DNA from: Eustoma russellianum
Taxonomy: Eukaryota > Streptophyta > Magnoliopsida > Gentianales > Gentianaceae
Direction: 5' to 3'
NCBI GenBank assembly: GCA_036186865.1
Contig: AP025074.1
Location: 13,465,489 to 13,529,488, forward strand
DNA: 64,000 bases
In this document: piece by piece, positions 41,017-53,790 of the stretch
How the letters are laid out: each line of letters opens with the position of its first letter
How positions within the stretch are numbered: the stretch's first letter is position 1
The notes under the pieces: model-generated
The model's input: the letters and a program-made list of their open reading frames with translations, nothing else
Told to the model about the DNA's origin: nothing
Database searches by the model: none
Made by a program: the position numbers and the translations under genes

Positions 41017-42103
41017 TGTTGAGAAATATGTTTGGATAATTTTCAAAGTCATGATTTTAAGTGGTGAATACTTAGAAATGTCACATATAGTGTTATAAGT
41101 GATTAAAGGTTGAAAAAGTGAAGAAAAATGACGTGGATCTCTCAGGCAGAGACACATGGATCAATCCATGTACATCAGCCCCTAACATGGATCGATCCAT
41201 GTTGAACTGAGAAGAACCAAAACATACTATGAGATGTCGATCTCTCACGTGGATCGATCGACGTACGTCAGCCCCTCACGTGGATCGATCGCCGTACGTC
41301 GCCCCTCACATGGATCGATCCACGTCTCACAGAATGTTTAGGATTTTTAGAAATATTTTTCTAAAATGTGTTAAAATGGTTGTTTTCATTTGTATATGAT
41401 TTATACATGCTCATTATGTGAATCTTATGTGATTTTGATGATTTTAAATGTATTGAGACTAACGTGCCTTGGAAGTTTCTACAACTTACCAAAAAGGGCA
41501 AAATTGGTATTTTGAGTTTTGTAGGAACATCACATGGTGAAAATATTTCAAGGATATATTCTTATACTATTTATCAAGACAAAGGTGATATCATGAGTAT
41601 TTATGACCATCCGGGTCATTTCTGGAGTTTTCATATACCAGGGGCATTTTGTTCATTTCATCTCGAGGGTATTTTTGGTATTTTCACTCAAGGAATCTCT
41701 TGAGCATATTATTATCTTCATTCTGGAGCTGATTTATTATTAACTTGAAGATAATATGGTGATTCTTTATCTCTTTCTCTCACATGATGATATTATTGAC
41801 TATAGCTGGATATGTGACGATTTGAGATGTCACATTCTATTTTTTCTTGAAGACCCTCTTATATATGTTATAAGAGCACATTTATCATCATTATTCAGAG
41901 ATATTAAAGGTGTCAAAGGTGTGGAAATGTTCATGACATATAAGAAGAAATATTGGGAATTTCGGTGTTAGACGTTGACATAATCTTGTCAACTATTATC
42001 TATTTATTTCTTCTTCAAAAATCTGAGTTGCTACACATATTTGTATGCTAAAAAACGTGTATGAGCATGTGGAGATGGTACATTATTCATTTTATGAGTT
42101 GGA
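41017..42103 (+). repeat. SIRE-A 5' LTR, first part
   Basis: Aligns with 58988-60073 of the 3' LTR. It contains palindromes at about 41125-41330. It ends at the TTGGA target of SIRE-B (42099-42103). Confidence 0.92.
41125..41330. repeat. Palindrome cluster in SIRE-A 5' LTR
   Basis: Words such as ACATGGATCGATCCATGT (perfect 18-base palindrome), ACGTGGATCGATCGACGT and ACATGGATCGATCCACGT. The centre GATCGATC is the same as in SIRE-B and copia-1, but the arms differ. Confidence 0.85.
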
Positions 42104-44797
42104 TGTTGGGCCGGGCACCTGCAATAAACACCGCTAGAGGGGGGGTGAATAGTGGTTAGCGGAAATTACACTACAACCCTTTGTTAAAATCCCTTTTGAA
42201 AATAGAATCTGAAACCACCTCAGATTCAGAACCCGTTTTTGAAAAATTCACAAATAATTGTACACAACTCCAAAAATTATGAAACTTTTCAGAATTGAAC
42301 TTCAATGAGTTAACAAGACTATGTCCAAAAATCAGACAAAAATAAGATCGTTTGACCCTTCAAACAAATAAAAAGATTCAGATGGTCAATCTGGACAGAA
42401 TTGGACAGAATGTTGCTGATTTTGCAAAACGTGTTTCTCTTTGAATACTCAACCAAAAGGGTTTATCTTTATATAAAAACACTCCTTAGGATATGCAGAT
42501 GAAGTTTCCAAAAGGTCCTGACTTTAAACAATTCTTGAAAGTACATAATTTAAGTTTTCTCAAAACTGGTCAGATTGCATCCAGATTGGAGCAGTTTTCT
42601 TGCAAAAACTTAAAGACTAACTTTTCCTTGCTCAAATCAAGTGATTCTTGTTGCAAATGAAATGTAACAGTCTGAAGTATAACTCCACCAAAAATCACAA
42701 ATTTTGAAAATGTTTAGCTATTTTTTCAAATTGTGTGAAATTGTGTGAAATCTGCAGTAAAAACGGGCAGAAAACAGAAATAAAGAAACAAGAGAAGAAC
42801 ACCAAGGATTTATCCTGGTTCGGTCAATATGACCTACTCCAGTCCCAAGGAACACCTTTCCTTGGATTTTACTATGAAATGAACACCTTACAACAAGAGC
42901 CAAGCTCGATCCTTGGGTTATACACCAACCCTACTCATGACTTGGATAATCACCTTCTAAGCAACACTTAGTTGCAACACCTCTACAACCTATTGATGTA
43001 GCCTTATAAACATGGCTAATCAATCTTAAAAATGAAGCTCAAGAGGCTTGTAGCTCACCACAATACAAGAAGAACACATTTGCTATAATGAATAAAACAA
43101 TAACAACAAGAAGATGAAGATGAAAGCTAGACAATTCAACAAATGCTTGTGAGCTTCAAGTGTGTTTCATCTTCTTCACCATTGCCTCTATTTATAGTGT
43201 GATTTGAGCCTTGAAGATAAGAATTCCAATGTGTCATTGGTTGACTTTGTACACTTGTCAAAATAAAACACAATGATTGGCCCACCTAGATGTCACTTTG
43301 GCCGAAATGATAAGCTCCAAAAATGACTTGGAATTTGTTTGATTTATCCTTAGCAAAATAGAGATAATTCCCTCAACTTCTTGGCACAAGAATAGGCATG
43401 TGGCCAATTACCATTTCAAAGTCAAAATTCAGCTTCACTTGAATGTAGTAGCCGTTGGCTACTTAGTATTTTCCAAAAAAAAACTTTGATTTTTTCTTAA
43501 TAAAATAAGAAAGGATAATACCACCAAATTATCCCCAACTTCAAGCACCATAATAGGACACGTGAAGTCTTCATTTGACTTCAAAAATCTGCTGAAAATA
43601 CCCAATAAATAGCATATAGCCGTTGGCTATATTTGAAAAACTCCAAGTTGACAATTTTGCCAACTAGCTCCTTTTTGGTTGGTCCACTTGTCTCCAACTC
43701 ACAAAATGAATAATGTATCACCTCCAACTGTAAACTCACATTTTTCAACATATATATAAGTGTAGCAACTCAGATATTTGAAGAAGAAATAAATAGATAA
43801 CAATTGACAAGATTATGTCAACGTGTAACACCGAAATTCCCCAATATTTCTTCTTATATGTCAAGAACATTTCCACACCTTTGACACCTTTAATATCTCT
43901 AAATAATGATGATAAATTTTCTATTATAACATATATAAGAGTGTCTTCAAGAAAAAATAGAATGTGGCATCTCAAATCGTCACATATCCAGCTATAGTCA
44001 ATAATATCATCGGTTGAGAGAATAAGATATAAGATCGCCATATTATCTTCAAAATAATAATAACACAGCTCCAGAATGAAGATAATAATATGCTCAAGAG
44101 ATTCCTTGAGTGAAAATACCAAAAATACCCTTGGAGGTAAAATGACCAAAATACCCCTGGTGTGAGAAAACTCCAGAAATGACCCCGATGGTCAGAAATA
44201 ATTGCAATACCACCTTTGTCATGATAACCAGGATAATAATACACCATTGAAATATTTTTCACCATATGATGTTCCTACAAAACTCAAAATACCAATTTTG
44301 CCTTTTTTGGTAAGTTGTAGAAACTTCTAAGGCACGTTAGTCACAAGACAATAATAATCATCAATATCTCATAAGAATCACATAATAAACATGTATAAAT
44401 CATGTACAAATGAAAACAATCATTTTAACACATTTTAGAAAATTATTTCTAAAAACCCTAGACGTCGATCGATCGAAGTGCCTCAGCTTCAGAGATCGAT
44501 GTCACACAGAAAGTTTCAGAGTTTGCCTCTGGCCTACATCGATCGATCGAAGTGAGGGTTCGATGTACATCGATCGATCGATGTGTCTCAGGTTTAGAGA
44601 TCGATGTCTCACAGAAAGGTCTTAAACTTTTCTGCCTTACATAGATCGATCGATGTGAGAGATCTATGTACATAGATCGATCGATGTGCAACAACCTGAG
44701 AGATCGATGTCAACTTTTTCAAATTTTTCAACTTTTAATCACATATAACACCATGTGTGACATTTTTAAGTATTCACCACTTAAAATCACGACTTTT
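42104..44797 (-). repeat. SIRE-B 3' LTR, U3 start deleted
   Basis: Aligns with 49985-52678. TATA box (minus strand CTATAAATAG) at 43188-43197; palindrome cluster at 44461-44712. The outer U3 bases, present at 52679-52738 in the partner LTR, are missing. Confidence 0.92.
44461..44712. repeat. Palindrome cluster in SIRE-B 3' LTR
   Basis: ACATCGATCGATCGATGT, CATCGATCGATCGAAGTG and ACATAGATCGATCGATGT, with half-sites GAGATCGATGTC between them. 52378-52626 is its near-identical partner. Open frames that read IDRSM...DRC here are translations of this repeat and not genes. Confidence 0.88.
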
Positions 44798-44801
44798 AGA
44801 T

Positions 44802-44890
44802 CAAGTTGGTTCCTATGAATTGACATGTACCGCTTGCTTTTTAGAAAACCAAGAGATCAAGTTGGTTCCTATGAATTGACATGTACCGCT
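44802..44890. repeat. Deletion scar with 35-bp duplication in SIRE-B
   Basis: AGATCAAGTTGGTTCCTATG begins a word of about 38 bases present at 44801 and again at 44852, at the joint between RNase H and the truncated LTR. The source is the RNase H sequence itself. It is therefore a local copy inserted at the joint. Confidence 0.85.
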
Positions 44891-46110
44891 TGTGGATTTT
44901 CTATCTAACTTTCAACCACCATAATCGGCATCACTATATGTGTGTAATTGCAACTTAGCGTTTCTATCATACCACAGCCCTAAGTGAGTTGTATGCTTAA
45001 GATATCTAAAGATCTTTTTCACTGCATTGTAATGTGATACCTTAGGATAAGATTGAAACCTAGCACACATACACACACTAAACATGATATCAGGTCTTGA
45101 TGCGGTTAAGTATAACAATGAGCCAATCATAGACCTATAGAGTGTGTCATCAAAAGGTTTACCATTCTCATCCTTATCAAGTTTGGTACTAACACTCATG
45201 GGGGTAGTTGTAGGTTTCAACTCTTCAAATCCAAACTTCTTAATCATATCATTGACATACTTAAGTTGGCTAATGTGAATTCCTTGAGGGGTTTGTTTGA
45301 TTTGAAGCCCTAAGAAGTAATTCAATTCTCCTACCATTGACATTTCAAATTCTGACTTCATACACTCTTCGAAGTCTTTTACTAAGTTAGGGTTGGTTGA
45401 ACCAAAGATAATATCGTCTACATATATTTGAACTATTAACAAATCATTATCTTTTTTTCTTAGGAATAATGTGTTGTCTATTGTTCCCCTTTGATAATTA
45501 TTTGCAATAAGAAAGTTTGCAAATCTATCATACCAAGCTCTTGGAGCTTGTTTCAAACCATATAAAGCTTTCTTAAGCTTATAAACATGGTTAGGATTCT
45601 TTGGATCTTCGAATCCAGGGGGTTGTTTGACAAACACCCCTTCTTGGATGTATCCATTCAAGAATGCACTCTTGACATCCATTTGGAAGAGTTTAATGTT
45701 ACTTAGACTTGCAATCGCAAGTAACAATCTAATTGCTTCTAGTCGTGCAACGGGTGCAAAGGTTTCTCTATAATCTATTCCTTCTTGTTGATTATAACCT
45801 TGTGCGACTAGTCTAGCCTTATTTCTTGTAATGTTTCCTTGTTCGTCCATCTTATTCCTAAACACCCATTTTGTTCCTATTATTGACTTGTTTTCGGGTT
45901 TAGGTACTAAGTCCCATACATTGTTCCTTGTGAATTGATTTAATTCCTCATGCATAGCATCTATCCAAGATATATCACCCAAGGCTTCCTTTACGTTCTT
46001 AGGTTCTAATTGTGAGATTAAGCTATGTCCTTCAAGTTGACTTATATTTCTATGTGTTCTAACCCCAACACTTGGATCCCCAATGATTAATTTTCTAGGA
46101 TGCCACCAAT
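44891..46110 (-). pseudogene. SIRE-B reverse transcriptase and start of RNase H
   Basis: Part of a 596-codon open frame (46702-44912). Reverse transcriptase: KWVFRNKMDEQGNITRNKAR, FQMDVKSAFLNGYIQEGVF, KALYGLKQAPRAWYDRF and the catalytic YVDDIIFGSTN. Then TPQGIHISQLKYVNDMIKKF and the connection region with SLLYLTASRPDIMFSVC. RNase H stops a few residues after SDADYGG at the deletion scar. The reverse transcriptase itself is undamaged. Confidence 0.93.
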
Positions 46111-47290
46111 TCCTAGATTGACTAGGTTCACCCTTATCTTGTTCAAATGTTTCATTAGTATGAACATTATCATATGTAATTGGATCATTAATTGTATTAT
46201 CTCCCAATTGCAAAGTTTCTTCATTTATATCATCTAAGGGTTCATGCATGTCTTGTTCAGAGGGAGTTGGTTCTAGATGATCAAGTACATGCTCAAGTAA
46301 TACATCATCATCAAACATATTTTCAACATTTGTTTCTTGTTTACGTTGATGTTTATCACTAACTTCAAAGCATGCATTTTCATTGAATTTTACATGTATG
46401 GATTCAATTATCTTTCTAGATGCAGGATTATAACATCTATATGCTCTTGAGTTAGTAGAATAACCAACAAATATGCATTCAATAGACTTTTGTTCAAACT
46501 TATCTAGATTATCTTTAGTATTCAACACAAAATACTTGCATCCAAATACTTTAAGATAATCTATCTTAGGTTGTCTATTGTTTAGCAATTCATAAGGTGT
46601 TTTATTTAATTTCTTTCTTATAGTAAGCCTATTTATAATATAGCATGCACAACTGACAGCTTCAGCCCATAAATATTTAGGTAATTTATTTTCACAAAGC
46701 ATTGTCCTAGCAACTTCTTGAATCGTTCTATTTTTATGTTCAACAACTCCATTGAGTTGTGGTGCTCTAGGTGGTGAGAATTCATGTTTGATTCCATATA
46801 GTTTTGCAAAATTTGATTACGTCTTTGTTTTTAAATTCTCCACCTCTATCACTTCTAATCCTTTTAACATTTTCTTCATAAATGTTTTCAAGTTGCTTAA
46901 TAAGGGTTTCGATTGCTAATGAAGCATCGTCTTTGTGTGTTAAGAACAATGTCCATGTGTAGCGTGAGTAATCATCTACTATGACACACACATAGTAGTG
47001 TCCACCTAGACTTCTTGTCCTACTTGGACCAAATAAGTCTAAGTGAAGCAATTCTAGTACATGATTAGTACTCACTTCATGTTTTGGTTTTAATGTTTCT
47101 TTAATGTGTTTTCCTTTAATACATGTTTCACACATTTGAAAATTATCTAAGTCTAACTTAGGCATACATCTAATTAAATTCTTTTTAGATAATTTCCTAA
47201 TGGTTGAAATTCCTATATGGCCTAATCTTCTATGCCATAAATTCACATCTAAGTCATGTGATATCAAACATTTAAATTAGCATCTGACAT
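46110..47290 (-). pseudogene. SIRE-B integrase, frameshifted
   Basis: Zinc-binding part LWHRRLGHIGISTIRKLSKK with CETCIKGK, then LLHLDLFGPSRTRS (first Asp) and RIRSDRGGEFKNKD (second Asp). A frameshift near 46800 separates these from the Glu-bearing segment. The C-terminal part continues in the 596-codon frame from 46702 (YLWAEAVSCACYIINRL, then VFGCKYFVLNTKDNL). Confidence 0.9.
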
Positions 47291-47299
47291 ATTATCTAA

Positions 47300-47660
47300 G
47301 GTAAGAGTATAAATATTACCATCTCTATTTCCTTTTAAAACTATTTCTCCTTTTTCATTTATTATATCAATGAATTGGGAAGAAAAGAGACATTGTAACC
47401 ACAATCTATAAGTTGAGAAATACTAAGTAAATTATAAGATAGATTGCTTACTAACAACACATTTCGTATTTGAAATGTGTTAGGGTCCCCAATAGTTCCT
47501 TTTCCAACAACTTGTCCTTTGTTGTTTTCACCGAATGTTACTTTTCCATCATTCTTGATATGTTCCAATTCGATGAATAGTTTGGGGTTCCCCGTCATTT
47601 GCCTCGAACATCCACTATCTAAAAACCATTTGGTTTTTAGATTCTTTGACTTTGCCTCCT
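47300..47660 (-). pseudogene. SIRE-B protease
   Basis: LDSGCSRQMTGNPKLF is the protease motif; most plant copia elements have His in place of this Gln. RNVLLVSNLSYNLLSISQLI follows. Stops lie on both sides of it. Confidence 0.88.
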
Positions 47661-47712
47661 TCTTGCATTCCTTGCATTGTTCCTACAATGGAGACAAAGT
47701 TTTAGGTACCTT

Positions 47713-49861
47713 TTATTTGGGTCCTTGAATGTTAGGGGCATTATTCTTGTTTAGATAACCATTAGGTATCCAAATTTGAACATACCTTTTAGGCACATTT
47801 TTAGCATGGTTAAAATAAGAAGGATAAGCATATAGATGATTATTCCACATAAGTGAAGATGCATTGTTATACATGTTGCGCCATGGTTGATTACTACTAT
47901 GCCTTGGCCGATTTTGGTAGTGTGTATAAGACATGTAATTTTGTTTCTTGAATGGCGCTATGTATGTATGTTCATATGCATTTCTATAAGATTTATATGA
48001 GTGTTGTCTATACTTAGGTTCATAATAAGTTGTATGCATTTTATTCGGTCTAGTTGCATTTGTATACATGTAGGCATAATTTCTAGGTTGTCTAGATGCA
48101 AAGTTTTGCCTAGATGTATGTTTATGGGTGTGTATATTGGTGGGTGTATGTTGTATTTTTGCCTTGATATAAGTAGAAGAAGGTGTAGAAGAAGGTGTAG
48201 CAGGCAAAGTTGATTTTATTGTATTATATGGCAACTTTGTACTAGATGAAACAAACTTAGTCTTTTTATTTACTTTTTCATTTTCTACTTTATAGCCTAA
48301 GCCGGTTTTATCATTACCATACTTTTGTGATGAGATAATTGTATCTAACATATTTGCACCCGATTTAAATTGTTCTAACATTTTTTCTAAGTTAAGTTTA
48401 GACGACTTAAGTTGTATTATTTCATGTTCACAACTTTCTAACTTAGATTTTAACATATTATTTTCCATTTTTATCTTTTGTTCATCTTTCCTATATGATT
48501 CAATTTTATTTTCTAAAGAATCAAGAGTATTAGTAGACTCTTGTTTAAGAGATTCTAGTTGATCGGAAAATTCCAAGTTGGACGTCTTCAACTTGTCATT
48601 TTCTTCAACTAGTTTCTTCTTTTCCTTAGAGAGCCTCTTACAGTGAGCATGCATTCTTAAGAATTCTTCATACATTTCATCAAATGTCATGTCACTATCA
48701 GAATCACTATCAGAAGAAGAACATACCTCGTTGGATACGAAGCAGCCTTGAGGTTCCTCAGTTTCAGATTCTGAGTTGGATGAGTCGCTCCATGTGCTCA
48801 CCTTCATTGCTCGTTTCCCTTTCCTCGCCTTAGACTCCTTTGTCTTTGTCGTTTGTGCCTCCTTGTCCTTGGCTTGTTTATTATTGTTGTTATTATTATT
48901 ATTTTTCTTTGTGGGACAATCGTATGAAATATGTCCTTTTGACCGCATTCATAACACTTTAATTCTTTATTATACCATTTGTTTGTGTTATTTTTCTTAG
49001 ATTGAGAAAAAGAAGAAGAAGAAGAATTACGTTGTCTATTCCTATTTGGAAGTTTGAAAATTTTTCTAAGTTTTCTAGCTATCAATATCAAGTCGTCGTC
49101 TAATTCAGTATCACTATTACTATCATCGTTACTAGCATGTGTTTCGGTTGTTTTGAAAGCTATTGACTTACCGGATGACTTAGACGATTCAGACTTTCGT
49201 TGGTTTAATTTAACCTCGTAAACTTTAAGAGATCCGATCAATTCATCCATCTTAGTTATTGACTTTGTCTCCTCGATTGCCGTTACCTTTGGATCCCATT
49301 CAGCAGGAAGGCTTCGTAGCACCTTTTGAACCTTTTCACTGTTCGAAAATGACTTCCCTAAAGCTTCAAGGGCATTGAAAATATTAGTAATCCTCAAATC
49401 CATAGATGTTATGGATTCGTTCGGCAACATTTTGAAAGTTTCTAATTCAGTCATAAGCATGTTTATTTTTGACTCTTTAACACCACTAGTACCTTCATAC
49501 TTTAATACAAGTGATTTCCACATGTCGTGTGCGCTTGTGCAATTTGACACATATCCTGCTTCAGAAGTTGTAAGTCCATTCAAAAGTAGTTGCATAGCTT
49601 TAGCATTCATGGACATTTTTTTTTATCTTCCGATGACCATTCACTTTTATACTTTTCAACCTCCTGTGTGACTCCACTAACTTGTACAACTTTCACTGGA
49701 ATGTACGGCCCATCTTCAACTATAGACCATAAATCGATGTCTATAGCAATTAAGAATAGCCTCATTCTTAGTTTCCAATGAACAAAATTTTTGCCATCAA
49801 AAAGAGGAAGACATTGTGTAGACATACCTTCCAACTCACCTTTGTGAGAAACAATAGCCAT
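47713..49861 (-). pseudogene. gag: SIRE-B gag, two frameshifts
   Basis: Starts at ATG 49861 (MAIVSHKGELEGMSTQC), with LPLFDGKNFVHWKLRMRLFL. A shift at a run of T near 49616 separates the first 80 residues from the capsid (LLNGLTTSEAGYVSNC, KVLRSLPAEWDPKV). A second shift in the zinc knuckle near 48940 turns CYECGQKGHISYDC into an unrelated run; SIRE-A has the knuckle intact at the same place. The remaining frame to 47713 holds a long coiled coil (DQLESLKQESTNTLDSLENK) and a Tyr/His-rich tail. Confidence 0.92.
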
Positions 49862-49965
49862 TGTATATACCTTGGATTTGAGACAAGCAATATATAATGA
49901 ATCGTTGTTTCTTGGCCTTGTATTGTTCGTATGGTGTTGAATCTTGCTTCTTTTGAATGGTGTTG

Positions 49966-49984
49966 GTCTGGCTTTGATACCAAA
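49966..49984 (-). other. SIRE-B primer-binding site
   Basis: On the minus strand TTTGGTATCAAAGCCAG follows the 5' LTR directly, close to the initiator methionine tRNA site TGGTATCAGAGCC. Confidence 0.8.
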
Positions 49985-52738
49985 TGTTGGACCGTACACC
50001 TGCAATAAACACCACTAGAGGGGGGGTGAATAGTGGTTAACAGAAATTACACTACAACCCTTTGTTAAAATCCCCTTTGAAAACAGAATCTGAAACCACC
50101 TCAGATTCAGAACCCGTTTTTGACAAAAATTTACAAATAATTGTACACAACTCCAAAAATTATGAAACTTTCCAGAATTGTACTTCAATGAGTTAACAAG
50201 ATCTGTCCAAGAATCAGACAAAAATAAGATCGTTGGCCCGTTCAAACAAATAAAAAGATTCAGATGGTCAATCTGGACAAAATTGGACAGAATGTTGCTG
50301 ATTTTGCAAAACGTGTTTCTCTTTGAATAGTCAACCAAAAGGTTTGATCTTTATATCAAAACACTCCTTAGGATGTGTAGATGAATTTTCCAAAAGGCCC
50401 TGACTTTAAACAATTCTTGAAAGTACATAATTTAAGTTTTCTCAAAACTGGTCAGATTGCATCCAGATTGGAGCAGTTTTCTTGCAAAAACTGAAAGACT
50501 AACTTTTCCTTGCTCAAATCAAGTGATTCTTGTTGCAAATGAAATGTAACAGTCTGAAGTATAACTCCACCAAAAATCACAAATTTTGAAAATGTTTATC
50601 TATTTTTTCAAATTGTGTGAAATTGTGTGAAATCTGCAGTAAAAACGGGCAGAAAACAGAAATAAAGAAACAAGAGAAGAACACCAAGGATTTATCCTGG
50701 TTCGGTCAATATGACCTACTCCAGTCTCAAGGAACACCTTTCCTTGGATTTTACTATGAAATGAACACCTTACAACAAGAGCCAAGCTCGATCCTTGGGT
50801 TATACACCAACCCTACTCATGACTTGGATAATCACCTTCTAAGCAACACTTAGTTGCAACACCTCTACAACCTATTGATGTAGCCTTATAAACATGGCTA
50901 ATCAATCTTAAAAATGAAGCTCAAGAGGCTTGTAGCTCACCACAATACAAGAAGAACACATTTGCTATAATGAATAAAACAATAACAACAAGAAGATGAA
51001 GATGAAAGCTAGACAATTCAACAAATGCTTGTGAGCTTCAAGTGTGTTTCATCTTCTTCACCATTGCCTCTATTTATAGTGTGATTTGAGCCTTGAAGAT
51101 AAGAATTCCAATGTGTCACCATCTTCATCATCAAGTCCAAACGTCTTCTCATCATTGGTTGGCTTTGTACACTTGGCAAAATAAAACACAGTGATTGGTC
51201 CACCTAGGATGTCACTTTGGCCGAAATGATAAGCTCCAAAAATGACTTGGAATTTGTTTGATTTATCCTTAGAAAAATAGAGATAATTCCCTCAACTTCT
51301 TGGCACAAGAATAGGCATGTGGCCAATTACCATTTCAAAGTCAAAATTCAGCTCCACTTGAATGTAGTAGCCGTTGGCTACTTAGTATTTTCCAAAAAAA
51401 AAAACATTGATTTTTTCTTAATAAAAGGATAATACCACCAAATTATCTCCAACTTCAAGCACTATAATAGGACATGTGAAGTCTTCATTTGACTTCAAAA
51501 ATCTGCTGAAAATACCCAAGAAATAGCATATAGCCGTTGGCTATATTTGAAAAACTCCAAGTTGGCAATTTTGCCAACTAGCTCCTTTTTGGTTGGTCCA
51601 CTTGTCTCCAACTCATAAAATGAATAATGTATCACCTCCAACTGTAAACTCACATTTTTCAACATATATATAAGTGTAGCAACTCAGATTTTTGAAGAAG
51701 AAATAAATAGATAACAATTGACAAGATTATATCAACGTGTAACACCGAAATTCCCCAATATTTCTTCTTATATGTCAAGAACATTTCCACACCTTTGACA
51801 CCTTTATTATCTCTGAATAATGAGGATAAATGTTCTCTTATAACATATATAAGAGAGTCTTCAAGAAAAAATAGAATGTGACATCTCAAATCGTCACATA
51901 TCCAGCTATAGTCAATAATATCATCGGTTGAGAGAATAAGATATAAGATCACCATATTATCTTCAAAATAATAATAACACAGCTCCAGAATGAAGATAAT
52001 AATATGCTCAAGAGATTCCTTGAGTGAAAATACCAAAAATACCCTTGGAGGTAAAATGACCAAAATACCCCTGGTGTGAGAAAACTCCAGAAATGACCCT
52101 GATGGTCAGAAATAATCGCAATACCACCTTTGTCATGATAACCAGGATAATAATACACCACTGAAATATTTTTCACCATATGATGTTCCTACAAAACTCA
52201 AAATACCAATTTTGCCTTTTTTGGTAAGTTGTAGAAACTTCCAAGGCACGTTAGTCACAAGACAATAATAATCATCAATATCTCATAAGAATCACATAAT
52301 AAACATGTATAAATCATGTACAAATGAAAACAATCATTTTAACACATTTTAGAAAATTATTTCTAAAAACCCTAGACGTCGATCGATCGAAGTGCCTCAG
52401 CTTCAGAGATCGATGTCACACAGAAAGTTTCAGAGTTTGCCTCTGGCCTACATCGATCGATCGAAGTGAGGGTTCGATGTACATCGATCGATCGATGTGT
52501 CTCAGGTTTAGAGATCGATGTCTCACAGAAAGGTCTTAAACTTTTCTGCCTTACATAGATCGATCGATGTGAGAGATCTATGTACATAGATCGATCGATG
52601 TGCAACAACCTGAGAGATCGATGTCAATTTTTTCAACTTTTTCAACTTTTAATCACATATAACACCATGTGTGACATTTTTAAGTATTCACCACTTAAAA
52701 TCATGACTTTGAAAATTATCCAAACATATTTCTCAACA
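49985..52738 (-). repeat. SIRE-B 5' LTR, complete
   Basis: 2754 bp. Minus-strand TATA box CTATAAATAG at 51070-51079, the palindrome cluster at 52378-52626, intact ends TGTTGAG and CCAACA on the minus strand. It includes an extra 30-base stretch near 51120 that the 3' LTR lacks. Confidence 0.94.
52378..52626. repeat. Palindrome cluster in SIRE-B 5' LTR
   Basis: Almost identical to 44461-44712, with the same full and half palindromes. Confidence 0.88.
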
Positions 52739-52743
52739 TTGGA

Positions 52744-53790
52744 GACAAGTGGACCAACCAAAAAGGAGCTAGTTGGCAAAATTGCCAACTTGGAATTTTC
52801 TAAATATAGCCAACGACTATATGGCTTTTCTTGGCAGGTTTTTTGGGTCAAATGGAGCTTTCACATGCCCAATTTTTGTGCTTGGAGTTGAGGATATTTT
52901 GGTGATATTATCCTTTCTTTTATTATCAACAATTTACAAAAGAAAATCAAAGTTTTTTTGGAAATGTTGACTAAGTAGCCAACGGCTACTACATCCAAGT
53001 GGGGGTTGTTTTGAGTTTGAATTTTTCAAAGTCTCACATGCCTATTCTTGTGTCAAAAAGTTGAGAAGATAAAGGAGTTTTTATGACTATTATCTTTGGG
53101 TATTATCTTCACATTTTTGAGACAATCCATGGTGGAAATTTCGGCCAACATCATTGTGCCAATGTGGACCAATTATGTTGTCTCATTTTGCCAAGTGTAC
53201 AAAGGCCAACCAATGATGAGAAGACATTTGGACTTGATGATGAAGATGGTGACACATTTGAAGTCTTATCTCCAAGGCTCAAATCACACTATAAATAGAG
53301 GCAATGGTGAAGAAGATGAAACACGCTTGAAGCTCACAAGCATTTGTTGAATTGTCTAGCTATCATCTTCTTCTTGTTGTTGTTCTTGTTCCATTCTTTG
53401 TAGCAAAGGTGTTCTTGTTGTTTTTGTTGTTCTACAAGCCTCTTGAGCTTCATTTATAAGATTGATTAGCCATCTTTATAAGGCTACATCAATAGGTGTT
53501 AGAGGAGTTGCAACTAAGTGTTGCTTAGAAGGTGATCATCCAAGTCTTGAATAGGGTTGGTGTATAACCCAAGGATCAAGCTTGGTTCTTGTTGTAAGGT
53601 GATTCATTTGATAGTGAAATCCAAGGAAAGGTGTTCCTTGGGACTGGAGTAGGTCACATTCACCGAACAAGGATAAATTCTCGGTGTTCTTGTCTTGTTT
53701 CTTCATTTCTGTTTTCTGCCCGTTTTTACTGCAGATTTCACATAACTTCTCATGTTTTGAAAAAATAGCCCGTTTTTACTGCAGATTTCA
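52744..53790 (+). repeat. SIRE-A 5' LTR, second part, truncated
   Basis: Continues the LTR after SIRE-B and matches the 3' LTR to about 61098. TATA box CTATAAATAG at 53289-53298. It ends in a duplicated word CCCGTTTTTACTGCAG at about 53718 and 53769, where a deletion has joined it to gag. Confidence 0.9.

Larger units (their letters stand above)
42104..52738 (-). mobile_element. SIRE-lineage element on minus strand (SIRE-B), nested in SIRE-A's 5' LTR
   Basis: 10.6 kb, ends TGTTGG and CTCAACA, flanked by TTGGA at 42099-42103 and 52739-52743. On the minus strand the order is 5' LTR (52738-49985), primer site, gag, protease, integrase, reverse transcriptase, part of RNase H, then a 3' LTR lacking its first 60 bases or so (44797-42104). 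A deletion removed the end of RNase H, the 3' untranslated part and the polypurine tract. It belongs to the same family as SIRE-A but with different palindromes in the LTR. Confidence 0.93.

Noticed and set aside
44458..44694. 78-codon minus-strand and 71-codon plus-strand frames rich in Ile-Asp-Arg-Ser, also at 52372-52608
   Set aside because: They are translations of the GATCGATC palindrome cluster on both strands and are present only because the repeat has no stops.
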